From the NCBI GenBank assembly GCA_963806335.1, contig CAWDXO010000022.1, positions 186,001-250,000 on the forward strand: a stretch of 64,000 bases of DNA, written 5' to 3'. Both the position numbers and the translations under genes were made by a program. The DNA is from Palsa-504 sp963806335. Lineage in GTDB: Bacteria > Actinomycetota > Actinomycetes > Streptosporangiales > Streptosporangiaceae. Below, piece by piece: positions 48,606-59,589 of this stretch (positions are counted from its first letter, which is position 1; each line of letters begins with the position of its first letter). Under the pieces are notes generated by a model. The model ran no database searches and was not told where the DNA came from. It saw only the letters and a list, made by a program, of their open reading frames with translations.

Positions 48606-49976
48606 ATGAACTATCAGACCGGCCAGGTCGTCGAGGTCACCATCACCGACGTGGCCCACGGCGGCTGGTGCGTCGCCCGGCCCGACGACGGGCCGGTAGT
48701 GTTTGTCCGGCATGCGCTGCCGGGCGAGACGGTTCTCGTCCGTATCACCGAGGTCACGTCCCGGCTGGCTCGCGCGGAAGCGGTGGAAATCCTGAAGGCG
48801 TCGCCGGACCGGGTCGAGGCGCCCTGCCCGTATGCGCATCCAGGCGGCTGCGGCGGCTGCGACTGGCAGCACGCTGCCCTGCCGGCGCAGCGGTCGCTCA
48901 AAGCCGCCGTCATCCGTCAGCAGCTCAGGCGGATGGCGGGCATCGACCGCGAGATCACGGTCGAGGCCCTTCCGGGCGACGACGATGCCGGGCCGACGCC
49001 CGCGACGGCGGCGGAACCGGCCGCACCAGGCTTGGGCTGGCGCACGCGGGTACAGTTCGCGGTGCGGCGGGACGGGGTGGCCGGGCTGCGAGCGCACCGC
49101 TCGCACGAGGTGATCGACGTGGAGCGGTGCCTAATCGCTCACCCCGCGATCACCGATCTCGCTATCACCGCCCGCCGCTGGCCGGGGACGGCCTCGGTCG
49201 AGGCCCTGGTCACGGCCGCATCCGGCGAGCGAGCCGTGATCATCACGCCCGGCGGCAGGTCCGGCGCGGCCAGATCAGGCGCCGGTCCTTCGGTATCAAT
49301 TCACGAGATCGCGGCGGATTCCGTCCTCCGCCGCGCCGGGCACCGCCTGACCCCCTTGCGCGGCCGTTCCTACCTGACCCAGCGGGCGACGGGGCGGGAC
49401 TGGCGAGTCAGCGCGGGCGCCTTCTGGCAGGTGCATCCCGGCGCGCCGGACGCGCTGACTGACGCCGTAATGACGGCGCTCAAGCCGGCCCCTGGTGACG
49501 TAGCGCTCGACCTGTACTGCGGGGCCGGGCTTTTCGCCGGGGCGCTGGCCCCGGCCGTGGGGCCGGGCGGGACGGTGATCGGCGTCGAGGGCGACAGTAC
49601 CGCAGTCCGGGACGCCCGGCACAACCTGCGCGAATGGCCCTGGGCGCGGGTCCACAAGGGTGACGTGGCGGAGGTGCTGAGCCGCGGCGGCCGGCGAGGA
49701 GCAGTGCCGCCGGCCCGGCTAGTCGTGGCCGACCCGCCACGCTCCGGGCTGGCCCGCGAGGTCGTCGACTATCTCTGCACCGCGGCCAGCGGGGCGGGCA
49801 GGTTCGCCTACGTGTCCTGCGACCCGGCCACGCTGGCCCGCGACATCGGGCTGCTCACCGCACGCGGCTGGGCCCTTGACGACCTGCGCGCCTTCGACGC
49901 GTTCCCGATGACCCATCACGTGGAGTGCGTCGCCACCATGGTCATGACCGCCGTGCCCGAGGCGCCGCCTGCCTGA
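48606..49976 (+). CDS. Class I SAM-dependent RNA m5U methyltransferase (TrmA/RlmCD family)
   Basis: A 456-residue RNA uracil-C5 methyltransferase. It has an N-terminal TRAM RNA-binding domain (residues 5-60), a probable 4Fe-4S cluster site (Cys74, Cys82, Cys85 and the Cys of VERCL), then the catalytic Rossmann domain with LDLYCGAGLFAGALA, VVADPPRSGLA, the nucleophile Cys in YVSCDPATLARD and a C-terminal FPMTHHVECVATM motif. It methylates U747/U1939-type positions of 23S rRNA or U54 of tRNA; which one is unclear. ATG 48606. Conserved neighbour of the trkA pair. Confidence 0.92.
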   Translation: MNYQTGQVVEVTITDVAHGGWCVARPDDGPVVFVRHALPGETVLVRITEVTSRLARAEAVEILKASPDRVEAPCPYAHPGGCGGCDWQHAALPAQRSLKAAVIRQQLRRMAGIDREITVEALPGDDDAGPTPATAAEPAAPGLGWRTRVQFAVRRDGVAGLRAHRSHEVIDVERCLIAHPAITDLAITARRWPGTASVEALVTAASGERAVIITPGGRSGAARSGAGPSVSIHEIAADSVLRRAGHRLTPLRGRSYLTQRATGRDWRVSAGAFWQVHPGAPDALTDAVMTALKPAPGDVALDLYCGAGLFAGALAPAVGPGGTVIGVEGDSTAVRDARHNLREWPWARVHKGDVAEVLSRGGRRGAVPPARLVVADPPRSGLAREVVDYLCTAASGAGRFAYVSCDPATLARDIGLLTARGWALDDLRAFDAFPMTHHVECVATMVMTAVPEAPPA

Positions 49977-50046
49977 AGCCACCCCGGCCTCCGCTGCGGA
50001 ATACCGATCAGGGTCGGCCGGTATTCGCGCGTGAGGGCACGCGCGG

Positions 50047-50319
50047 TCAGGTGCCTGAGTCGGGCTGCGGGCGCGTTTCGGCGCTGGCCGTCGCGGTGAC
50101 GTAGTAGCCGAGCCCGGGGATACGGGTCAGCAGACCCTCGTCTTCCAGCGTGCGCAGCGCCTTGGCGCACGTCTGGCGGGCATGGCCGTACTGCTGGCTG
50201 AGCGTGGTGATGGACGGCGTCGGCATACCGGGGGTGAGAGTCCCCTCTGTGATCTCCCGGCGTAGCCGTGCGGCCAGGCGCACGTAGGCTCTTGGGTCCG
50301 ATTCGTCGCTTATCGACAC
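50047..50319 (-). CDS. Minimal GntR-family winged-helix regulator
   Basis: A 90-residue protein that is essentially only the GntR DNA-binding domain: YVRLAARLRREITEGTLTPGMPTPSITTLSQQYGHARQTCAKALRTLEDEGLLTRIPGLGYYV. No effector domain follows, so if it senses anything it must do so through a partner, or it works as a constitutive repressor. The start is GTG 50319, where homology begins; an upstream frame would run through the operator-like palindrome. A 22-bp perfect palindrome lies 15 bases upstream of the start and is the likely operator. Confidence 0.82.
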   Translation of the reverse strand: MSISDESDPRAYVRLAARLRREITEGTLTPGMPTPSITTLSQQYGHARQTCAKALRTLEDEGLLTRIPGLGYYVTATASAETRPQPDSGT

Positions 50320-50333
50320 TCTCGTACCGTACT

Positions 50334-50355
50334 CGATTGGCAATATTGCCAATCG
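50334..50355. promoter_or_regulatory. 22-bp perfect palindrome, probable GntR operator
   Basis: Arms CGATTGGCAAT (50334-50344) and ATTGCCAATCG (50345-50355) are exact reverse complements with no spacer. The site lies just upstream of the mini-GntR gene, where bound protein would block its promoter. A looser repeat, TCGAC..GTCGA (about 50362-50375), is adjacent. Confidence 0.7.
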
Positions 50356-50461
50356 CAACGCTTCGACACTAGTCGAGATTAGACGAGATGCCCACTAGTG
50401 CGTTAACGTCGGAAAACCATCAGGGCCCCACGGCCATCCGAGCCAGATCCCTGGGCAGGTC

Positions 50462-50764
50462 ATGATCTTTTATTCCTGGACCGTACTGAGCGGCAGAACC
50501 CCTGAATCCTCGGTCGCCATGGGCATTACCGACGATCGCGGCCGGGCCATGCGGGCCGCCGAGGAGACCCTCGGCTCCGGCCAAGCCAGCGTGGCGATCA
50601 TCGAAGCAGTGCGGCCGGCGATGGCCGCCCGGACACTGGCCCCGTGTTACGCGCGGACCGGGGTGGGATGGCTGGGCCAGCGCACCAGTGCGGGGGAGGT
50701 CGCCTGGGACCGGTTCTTCGCGCGGGGTGATCCGGATGACCCGCTGGGGCCGCTGGCAGGATAG
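50462..50764 (+). CDS. Small hypothetical protein divergent from mini-GntR
   Basis: A 100-residue protein beginning MIFYSWTVLSG, with a central helix (DDRGRAMRAAEETLGSG) and a beta-rich end (VGWLGQRTSAGEVAWDRFFARGD). No membrane segment or motif recognised. It shares the promoter region with the GntR gene and ends four bases before the F420-type oxidoreductase gene, suggesting an operon. Likely a target of the GntR regulator. Function unknown. Confidence 0.6.
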   Translation: MIFYSWTVLSGRTPESSVAMGITDDRGRAMRAAEETLGSGQASVAIIEAVRPAMAARTLAPCYARTGVGWLGQRTSAGEVAWDRFFARGDPDDPLGPLAG

Positions 50765-50768
50765 AGGG

Positions 50769-51701
50769 ATGAAACTCAGGATCATGACCGAGCCTCAGCA
50801 AGGGGCCGACTATCAGACGCTGCGCGCGGTGGCGCTCGCCGCCGAGGAACTCGGGTTCGACGCCTTCTTCAGGTCCGATCATTATCTGAAGATGGGTGAC
50901 GTCCCTGGGTTGCCCGGGCCGACCGATTCGTGGGTCACGCTGGCTGGCCTGGCCATCGAGACGAGCCGCATACGGCTGGGGACGATGGTGACATCGGCGA
51001 CGTTCCGGCTGCCGGGTCCGCTCGCTATTTCCGTGGCGCAGGTCGACCAGATGAGCGGGGGACGGGTCGAGCTCGGCCTCGGCACCGGCTGGTTCGAGGC
51101 CGAGCACACCGCCTATGGCATACCGTTCCCGCCGCTCGGCGAGCGCTTCGACCGGCTCGAGGAGCAGCTCGCGATCCTCACGGGGCTGTGGGGGACCGAA
51201 GTCGGCGAGGCGTTCTCCTTTGACGGCAGGTACTACCAGCTGACGGATTCGCCCGCGCTGCCGAAGCCGGCCCAGCGCCCGCGGCCGCCCGTCATCGTCG
51301 GCGGCGGAGGTCCCCGCCGCACGCCGCGGCTTGCCGCCAGGTTCGCCGACGAGTTCAACCTGCCATTCGGTTCGTTGCAGGACTCCGCGGCGGGGTTCGT
51401 TCGTGTTCGCGAGGCCTGTGAGGCCGCCGGGCGCTACCCCTCGTCGATGATCTACTCCGCGGCCCAGACAATATGCTGCGGCAAGGACGAGGCCGAGTTC
51501 CGCCGCCGGGCCGCCGCGATCGGCCGGGATCCGGAAGACATGCGCCGCAGTGGGCTCGGCGGGACGCCTGGACAGGTAGCGGCGAAGATAGCGGAGTTCG
51601 CCGAGATCGGCGCGGACCGCTTGTACCTGCAGGTGCTCGACCTCGGCGACCTAGACCACCTCGAACTGCTCGCCTCCGACGTCGTACCGCAAGTGGTATA
51701 G
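50769..51701 (+). CDS. F420-dependent LLM-class oxidoreductase
   Basis: A 310-residue TIM-barrel of the luciferase-like monooxygenase superfamily, F420-dependent branch: LRIMTEPQQGADYQTLRAVALAAEELGFDAFFRSDHYLK, RIRLGTMVTSATFRLPGPLAISVAQVDQMSGGRVELGLGTGWFEAEH and PPVIVGGGGPRRTPRLAARFADEFN. The bulge-type isoprolyl cis-peptide region and Gly-rich phosphate site fit F420 use. Substrate unknown. ATG 50769 with AGAGGG upstream, four bases after the small upstream gene. Confidence 0.88.
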   Translation: MKLRIMTEPQQGADYQTLRAVALAAEELGFDAFFRSDHYLKMGDVPGLPGPTDSWVTLAGLAIETSRIRLGTMVTSATFRLPGPLAISVAQVDQMSGGRVELGLGTGWFEAEHTAYGIPFPPLGERFDRLEEQLAILTGLWGTEVGEAFSFDGRYYQLTDSPALPKPAQRPRPPVIVGGGGPRRTPRLAARFADEFNLPFGSLQDSAAGFVRVREACEAAGRYPSSMIYSAAQTICCGKDEAEFRRRAAAIGRDPEDMRRSGLGGTPGQVAAKIAEFAEIGADRLYLQVLDLGDLDHLELLASDVVPQVV

Positions 51702-51770
51702 CGGGGAAGTCAGGGCCCCGGCGCGGGTAAGGCCTAGCTGGACGGACGCACCACGACCCGTTCGGGAAAA

Positions 51771-52586
51771 TCAGCTGAAGGCGCGGATGGCGGCGGCACG
51801 ACCTGCCGCGGCGCCCGCGCGGAATCCGTATGTGCCCTGGTCCCGCAGTTCGGTCGCGGCGCTGGCGAGCGCGCCCAGGGCCGCGAATGCGAACGAGCCG
51901 CCGACCGAGATCCGGCTGACGCCAGCCTCGGCCAGCTCGGACACCGGGGGGACACCCTCGAAGACCAGCACGTTGACCGGGCGGTCCAGTTCGCGGATCA
52001 CCTGGCGGATGTCCTCGATGCTGCGCAGGCCCGGAGCGTACAGGACGTCGGCGCCAGCCTCCTGATAGGCCTGCAGCCTGCCGATCGTGTCCGCCAGGTC
52101 GGGCCGGCCGTGCAGGTAGTTCTCCGCCCGGGCGGTGAGCACCAGGGGCACTGGGCCTTCGTGCGCGGCCACGGCCGCCTCCTCGACGCGTGCGGCCGCG
52201 AGCTTGATGGCGTAGATAGGGTCCTCATCACGCCCGCTGGAGTCCTCCACCGAGGCGCCCGCCAGGCCGACCTGGATCGCCAGCCTGATGGTCTCAGCGA
52301 CAGCATGCGGCTCGTCCGCGAAGCCGTTCTCCAGGTCGGCCGAGACCGGCAGGTCCGTCGCAGCGACGATCACCGCGGCGTGGATAAGCGCTTCTTCCCT
52401 GCTCACCGAGCCGTCATTGCGGCCCAGCGTGGCCGCGAAGCCGGAGCTCGTGGTGGCCAGAGCCTTGAATCCGAGCGACGCGAGCAGCTTGGCCGAGCCG
52501 AGATCCCATGGGTTCGGCAGCAGGAGCGGCTCGCCCGCCCGGTGCAGCGCCAGGAACTCTCGTGCTTTATCCGCCTGAGTAGCCAT
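51771..52586 (-). CDS. Isocitrate lyase/phosphoenolpyruvate mutase family enzyme
   Basis: A 271-residue TIM-barrel: LLLPNPWDLGSAKLLASLGFKALATTSSGFAATLG, the metal-site strand LPVSADLENGFAD, and AGASVEDSSGRDEDPIYA. These correspond to the PEP mutase/oxaloacetate hydrolase/2-methylisocitrate lyase superfamily. The KKCGH-type catalytic motif of isocitrate lyase is absent, so a C-C or P-C lyase of other specificity is likely. Such short members are widespread and mostly uncharacterised. ATG 52586 (or 52592). Confidence 0.85.
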   Translation of the reverse strand: MATQADKAREFLALHRAGEPLLLPNPWDLGSAKLLASLGFKALATTSSGFAATLGRNDGSVSREEALIHAAVIVAATDLPVSADLENGFADEPHAVAETIRLAIQVGLAGASVEDSSGRDEDPIYAIKLAAARVEEAAVAAHEGPVPLVLTARAENYLHGRPDLADTIGRLQAYQEAGADVLYAPGLRSIEDIRQVIRELDRPVNVLVFEGVPPVSELAEAGVSRISVGGSFAFAALGALASAATELRDQGTYGFRAGAAAGRAAAIRAFS

Positions 52587-52931
52587 GTACATAACGTATC
52601 GCCGCCGAATCGCAGCAGCGCACTCAGCCGGTTCGAATCATGGTGAAATACCAGGTCAGTGACGCTAGAGGGGGCGCCTGCCTCGATTAGACCCCCTACC
52701 GGGCGGTGACGCTCCGCCATGATGGCCGTAATAGTTACACCTAGCCATACGGCTTGCGAGGCGGTAACCGCGATGCGATCGTTGACCAGTGCGCTCTGAT
52801 AACCCCACCGCCAGGAGGATGCGACTAGTCATCATCCTTGCGGTCGCGGGTGCCGTGAGGGGCATGCTGGTGTCGTTCCGGTCATCCTGGGTACGGCCAT
52901 GCGGCATGCGAGCGGGAACCGGGCGGGCGGC
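52587..52931. other. 345-base gap between divergent genes
   Basis: No gene seen. Contains a weak hairpin with TAGAGGGGG and CCCCCTA arms (about 52667-52700) and presumably the promoters of the two divergent genes. Nothing else recognisable. Confidence 0.45.
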
Positions 52932-54839
52932 ATGAACACCCGCCTCATGGAGGATGTGGGCGCGGCCGGCATCGCGTTCGGCCTGATTGCGCTCGTGCTT
53001 TTCGCCTTCACCCGCGGCCGGTCCCGGTCGTCGTCGCGCGCGCGCAGCCGAAGGAAGTCCGCGAGCCGCCGGCCGCCTGCGGCGGCAGCCTCGCACGGGC
53101 CGGGCGGACGGCCCCGGGCGGGTGCCCCGCCCGGGGGCAGTGGTCACGCCGGACGCCAGGGGACACGTTCGGGCAGGCGCCAGGTGCTGGATCCAACCAC
53201 GGTGTACTCGCCGGGCGGACTGCTCGGCCTGCCCAGGGAAGCCCGCGGGCCAGCTTCCCCGGCAGACACCCGAGCCCCAGGTGCCCGTCCTGCCGCAGGT
53301 CCCGGCGAGATGCCCGTGCCGCCGATGGCCGGCGGCCCCGGTGGCGGGTGGGGTCAGGACCGGCCACCTGGAGCGCCGCCGGGCCGGACAGGGACCAGGT
53401 CATCGCGAGGCGCCTACCAGCCAGGAATGAACCCCGCCGGTCCTGGTCGGGTACCGGCTCCCCCCGGCGGCGGCCACCCGGTACCGCCCATGCCACCCCG
53501 TGATCGCGTACGACCCCGGGAGTCGCCGCGGGCCGGACACGTCATACCGCCCCGCGAAGGCGTCCCGCCCCGCGAAGGCGTCCCGCCCCGCGAAGGCGTC
53601 CCGCCCCGCGAAGGCGTCCCGCCCCGCGAAGGCGCGCGGCACCGCGGTCCGGCGCCGTCCCGGGGCCCATTGCCGCCGCGCGATGCGCAAAGACCAGCTC
53701 AGCCTCGGCCACGACGCGAGGGCGTGCCGCCCCGCGAGGGCATGCCGCCAGCTAACCCCATGCGCCCCGGCAGTCCCACGCCGCCGCCCCGCGAGCCGGT
53801 TACCTCCGCTCGCCCCGGTCAAGCCGCTCCCGGCTCGCGGAACGGAGCTGGACGGCCTTCGGGCGGTCCCGGCTATGCCGCGCCGGGCGGCTTCCGCCCC
53901 GGATCGCCCGGAGCGCCCGGGCCTGGATCACCTGGGCCACGATCACCTGGGCCGGGAACCTCAGGGCCGGGAACCTCAGGGCCGGGAACCTCAGGGCCGG
54001 GAACCTCAGGGCCTCCGGGTGCCCCGGGCTGGAGCCCCGCTGGTGCCAGCGAACAGTTTGACGGCGGGTACGCGTATGTCATCCGGGCATCCGACAACCC
54101 GGTCCGGCCGATGAACCAGAGGCGCCCAGCCGGCCCCGGGCACCCGGCGGATGCCGGACGGCCGCCCGCCCCCGCGCGCCCGGCCGATGACGTACCTGCT
54201 GACGTTTATGTCTATCGGGACACCAGCGGGCAGGCCGATGACCCCGCCATGGCGGCGCCCGCGCCGGGAGCAGCGGAGGGCGATGCCTCTTACTGGTACG
54301 ACTTGTCCGGGGAAGACAGTGCGCCGGTGCAGGAAGAAGCACGCGGCCCGTTCGAGCCGCTGGTCTCCTCCGGCGGTCCGGCGGCCGCCGGGATCCCCGC
54401 TCCGGCCACAGCACCGGCCCCGGAGGCTCCGGTCGGGCCTGCTCCCCGCGCAGCGGGCCGGGTGGGCAGGCATGCGGCGCCTGAGACCGCGGGCAGCGAC
54501 GGGCGGGGAGATTCCGCGGCGGCCCGGGCGCGGAAACTTGAGCAGATCAAGGACCTCTACCTGACCGCGGAAGCGATCGGCGAACAGAATGTCGACAAGC
54601 ACTTCGACCAGCTTCTGGCCCAGCAGCGCGAGCTGATCAGCGAGTACTTCAGCCAGCCCGACGCGGCCCAGCCCGATGCCGGCCGCACGGTCCCAGCCGC
54701 GCCTGGTACCCAGGCTCAGGCCGGAACCCAGGCCGCGGCTCAGGCCGGACCGGATCCCGACGACTCTGGTCAGGCTGGCAGCCAACCGCAGCCCACCCCC
54801 CGCGTCGTCATACCGGCGGAACAGCCCCGGGCATGGTGA
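52932..54839 (+). CDS. Proline-rich, membrane-anchored repeat protein
   Basis: A 635-residue protein. Residues 8-28 (DVGAAGIAFGLIALVLFAFTRG) form one membrane helix followed by an Arg/Ser-rich basic stretch, so the long C-terminal part is cytoplasmic. About residues 45-530 are Pro/Gly/Arg-rich and disordered, with two perfect tandem arrays: PPREGV repeats (53547-53634) and PGTSG repeats (53951-54010). A conserved-looking helical segment near residues 535-580 (RARKLEQIKDLYLTAEAIGEQNVDKHFDQLLAQQRELI) may be the interaction domain. Not a recognised family. Overlaps the next gene by a few bases. Confidence 0.7.
   Translation: MNTRLMEDVGAAGIAFGLIALVLFAFTRGRSRSSSRARSRRKSASRRPPAAAASHGPGGRPRAGAPPGGSGHAGRQGTRSGRRQVLDPTTVYSPGGLLGLPREARGPASPADTRAPGARPAAGPGEMPVPPMAGGPGGGWGQDRPPGAPPGRTGTRSSRGAYQPGMNPAGPGRVPAPPGGGHPVPPMPPRDRVRPRESPRAGHVIPPREGVPPREGVPPREGVPPREGVPPREGARHRGPAPSRGPLPPRDAQRPAQPRPRREGVPPREGMPPANPMRPGSPTPPPREPVTSARPGQAAPGSRNGAGRPSGGPGYAAPGGFRPGSPGAPGPGSPGPRSPGPGTSGPGTSGPGTSGPGTSGPPGAPGWSPAGASEQFDGGYAYVIRASDNPVRPMNQRRPAGPGHPADAGRPPAPARPADDVPADVYVYRDTSGQADDPAMAAPAPGAAEGDASYWYDLSGEDSAPVQEEARGPFEPLVSSGGPAAAGIPAPATAPAPEAPVGPAPRAAGRVGRHAAPETAGSDGRGDSAAARARKLEQIKDLYLTAEAIGEQNVDKHFDQLLAQQRELISEYFSQPDAAQPDAGRTVPAAPGTQAQAGTQAAAQAGPDPDDSGQAGSQPQPTPRVVIPAEQPRAW
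53547..53634. repeat. 18-bp tandem repeat, about five copies, coding
   Basis: CCGCCCCGCGAAGGCGTC recurs at 53547, 53565, 53583, 53601 and 53619 (the last copy differs at its end) and encodes Pro-Pro-Arg-Glu-Gly-Val. Further degenerate copies occur near 53728-53750. Confidence 0.95.
53951..54010. repeat. 15-bp tandem repeat, four copies, coding
   Basis: GCCGGGAACCTCAGG at 53951, 53966, 53981 and 53996, perfect, encoding Pro-Gly-Thr-Ser-Gly units in the proline-rich protein. Confidence 0.95.
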
Positions 54840-55642
54840 CGCCGGGCGAACACCATGTGGTCATCGCGGTGCTCGGCCTGGGGGAGGCGGGCTCACTGAT
54901 CGCGGGTGACCTGCGCCAGGCCGGAGCGCTGGTCCGGGGGTATGACCCGGCGGTCGCCGCAGGCGAGGGCATCAAAGAAACCGCCAGCGAGGCCGAGGCG
55001 GCGCGCGGAGCGGACCTGGTGCTGAGCGTCAACAGCGCGAAGGCGGCGGTCGACGCGTTCCGGGCCGGGCGGCGCGGATTGCGGCCGGACGCGGTGTGGG
55101 CCGACCTGAATACCGCCTCGCCGGGGATCAAGCGGCAGCTGGCGGAAATCGCCGGGGCCGCGGGCGTTCCCTTCGCCGATGTCGCGATGATGGCCCCAGT
55201 GCCCGGGCGCGGCCTGCGTGTCCCCATGCTGGCCAGCGGCGACGGGGCGGCACGTTACGCCGCCGTCCTGGGGCCGCTAGGCGCGGACATCGAGGTTCTC
55301 GACGGCCCGGCCGGGTTCGCGGCCAGCAAGAAACTCCTGCGCAGCGTGTTCTATAAGGGCATGGCCGCCGCGGTGGTCGAGGCGCTGGACGCCGCCAAGG
55401 CCGCGGGCGATGAACCGTGGCTGCATCAGCACATCGCCGCCGAGCTGGCCGAAGCGGACGCCGCGACGGTCGAGCGGATCATCGACGGCACCCGCAGGCA
55501 CGCGGTCCGCCGAACCGCCGAGATGGAAGCGGCCGCGGACATGCTCACCGAGCTCGGCGTACCGCCGCTGATGGCCAACGCCAGCCGCGCCCTGCACCAG
55601 CGCCTGACGCCAGGCACTGCTGCCGGGCATCCAGGCGCGTAA
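54833..55642 (+). CDS. NAD(P)-dependent 6-phosphogluconate dehydrogenase-like protein (DUF1932)
   Basis: A 269-residue dehydrogenase: N-terminal Rossmann domain IAVLGLGEAGSLIAGDLRQAGALVRGYDP, serine-rich substrate loop DLNTASPGIKRQ, catalytic Lys in GFAASKKLLRSVFYKG, and a DUF1932-type C-terminal domain. It belongs to the beta-hydroxyacid dehydrogenase superfamily; its substrate is not known. ATG 54833 overlaps the previous stop by seven bases; GTG 54836 would give a clean GTGA overlap. Confidence 0.85.
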   Translation: MVTPGEHHVVIAVLGLGEAGSLIAGDLRQAGALVRGYDPAVAAGEGIKETASEAEAARGADLVLSVNSAKAAVDAFRAGRRGLRPDAVWADLNTASPGIKRQLAEIAGAAGVPFADVAMMAPVPGRGLRVPMLASGDGAARYAAVLGPLGADIEVLDGPAGFAASKKLLRSVFYKGMAAAVVEALDAAKAAGDEPWLHQHIAAELAEADAATVERIIDGTRRHAVRRTAEMEAAADMLTELGVPPLMANASRALHQRLTPGTAAGHPGA

Positions 55643-55660
55643 GGGCGTCCAGGCGCGTAA
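55624..55660. repeat. Short direct duplication at a convergent gene junction
   Basis: CCAGGCGCGTAAGGGC appears twice (about 55630 and 55647). The TAA of the DUF1932 gene lies in the first copy and the array abuts the convergent gene, again a duplication over a stop codon. Confidence 0.8.
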
Positions 55661-55665
55661 GGGCA

Positions 55666-56505
55666 TCACGCGAGCGGCCTGAGCGCCTCGGCCAGTGGCA
55701 TCAGGGAATCCGGCTTCGCGTGATGCGGGAGGTTCAGGATCACGAGGTCGACCCCGGCGTCGCGGTAAGCGGTGGCTGCCGCCACGACCGGTTCGGTGTT
55801 CCCGTCCGGCTCGATGCGCACGTTGACCGAGCAGGTGATCTCGTTCACGTCGCGGCCAAGGTCGGCGCAGTGGCTGACGAGCACTTCCTTGAGCTCACGC
55901 CAGTCCTCCGGATCCTGGACGATAGCGTTCCACTGCTGCGCCCAGCGCGCGACGGTCCGCAGCGTGCGCTTCTTGCCGCGCCCGCCGATGGTGACCGGCG
56001 GGTGCGGGCGCTGTACCGGCTTCGGCTCGCACCTGGCCTCGGTGAGCCGGACGTACCGGCCGGCGAAGGTGGTAGTCGGCTGGGTCAGCAGGCTGACGAT
56101 GGCCTCGACGCCTTCGTCGAACCGGTCGAAGCGCTCGCGCAGGGGTGGCAGCTCGATCCCGTAGGCGTCGCACTCCATCTGGTTCCATCCCGCGCCCAGG
56201 CCGAGTTCCAGCCGCCCGCCGGAGATGATGTCCACGGTCGCGGCCATGTTGGCCAGCACGGCCGGGTGGCGGTAGACCATGCCGGTCACCTGGCAGCCCA
56301 GCCGGATCCGCCTGGTGGCCTGCGCCATCGCGGCCAGCATCGTCCAGGCCTCGAAGTTGGGCCCGGTCAGGTCCCCGGACAGCGGGTAGAAGTGATCCCA
56401 GTTCCACGCCGACTCGAATAGCGGAATCTCGTCCGCCGCGAGCCAAGCGTCACGGATCTCTTCCCACGTCTGATGCTCGGGCCGTGTCTTGATCGCGAAG
56501 CGCAT
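55666..56505 (-). CDS. F420-dependent LLM-class oxidoreductase
   Basis: A 279-residue luciferase-like barrel: FAIKTRPEHQTWEEIRDAWLAADEIPLFESAWNWDHFYPL, RRIRLGCQVTGMVYRHPAVLANMAATVDIISGGRLELGLGAGWNQMECDAYGIELPP and PPVTIGGRGKKRTLRTVARWAQQWN. The arrangement matches the actinobacterial F420-dependent subfamily. It is distinct from the paralogue at 50769, with limited identity outside motifs. Substrate unknown. Convergent with the DUF1932 gene; ATG 56505. Confidence 0.88.
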   Translation of the reverse strand: MRFAIKTRPEHQTWEEIRDAWLAADEIPLFESAWNWDHFYPLSGDLTGPNFEAWTMLAAMAQATRRIRLGCQVTGMVYRHPAVLANMAATVDIISGGRLELGLGAGWNQMECDAYGIELPPLRERFDRFDEGVEAIVSLLTQPTTTFAGRYVRLTEARCEPKPVQRPHPPVTIGGRGKKRTLRTVARWAQQWNAIVQDPEDWRELKEVLVSHCADLGRDVNEITCSVNVRIEPDGNTEPVVAAATAYRDAGVDLVILNLPHHAKPDSLMPLAEALRPLA

Positions 56506-56732
56506 GTTGGTGACGTCCCCTCGCTCTGTTCCCTGTCCGGCAGGTACCCAGCACCGCAGCGATATCTTAACGAGCAGGGGGAGTCGCCTTAGATCAGGGA
56601 TCGAGGTGAGCGACCGTGACGACCGCGTCCCTGGCCGCGAGACGGAACCGCGTTCCCCGCTAACCGCCCGGCGCCGCTGCCCGCTAGCCCGTGCCTTCGC
56701 GGGCTCTCCAACGCGACCCCCTCCCCAAGTAC

Positions 56733-56763
56733 CTTGATGTCGAGATACTGTAGGTTGAACCTA
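56733..56763. promoter_or_regulatory. Candidate operators upstream of aconitase
   Basis: TAGGTT (56751-56756) and AACCTA (56758-56763) form a perfect inverted repeat around one central G. Just upstream, CTTGATGTCGAG (56733-56744) is an imperfect inverted repeat. They lie 40-70 bases before the aconitase start, the expected promoter zone. Aconitase is repressed by a TetR-type AcnR in some actinobacteria; no acnR is adjacent here. Confidence 0.4.
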
Positions 56764-56802
56764 GGCGGGACAAGAGGGCTCGAGCGAGGAGGCTCAGGAA
56801 CG

Positions 56803-59529
<2,727 letters not shown>

Positions 59530-59589
59530 CGACGAGCACGAGATGAAGTCGGCCGGCCGCTGACAGCAGGCGCCGCTAGGGTTGAGGCC

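Noticed and set aside
48149..48609. Possible small genes in the 518-base gap
   Set aside because: Frames of 65-120 codons exist on both strands, but none has a ribosome site plus family resemblance, and composition is uniform in all frames.
53547..54010. CRISPR-like repeats
   Set aside because: The units are contiguous, without spacers, multiples of three and in frame inside a coding region. The same holds for 31456-31530.
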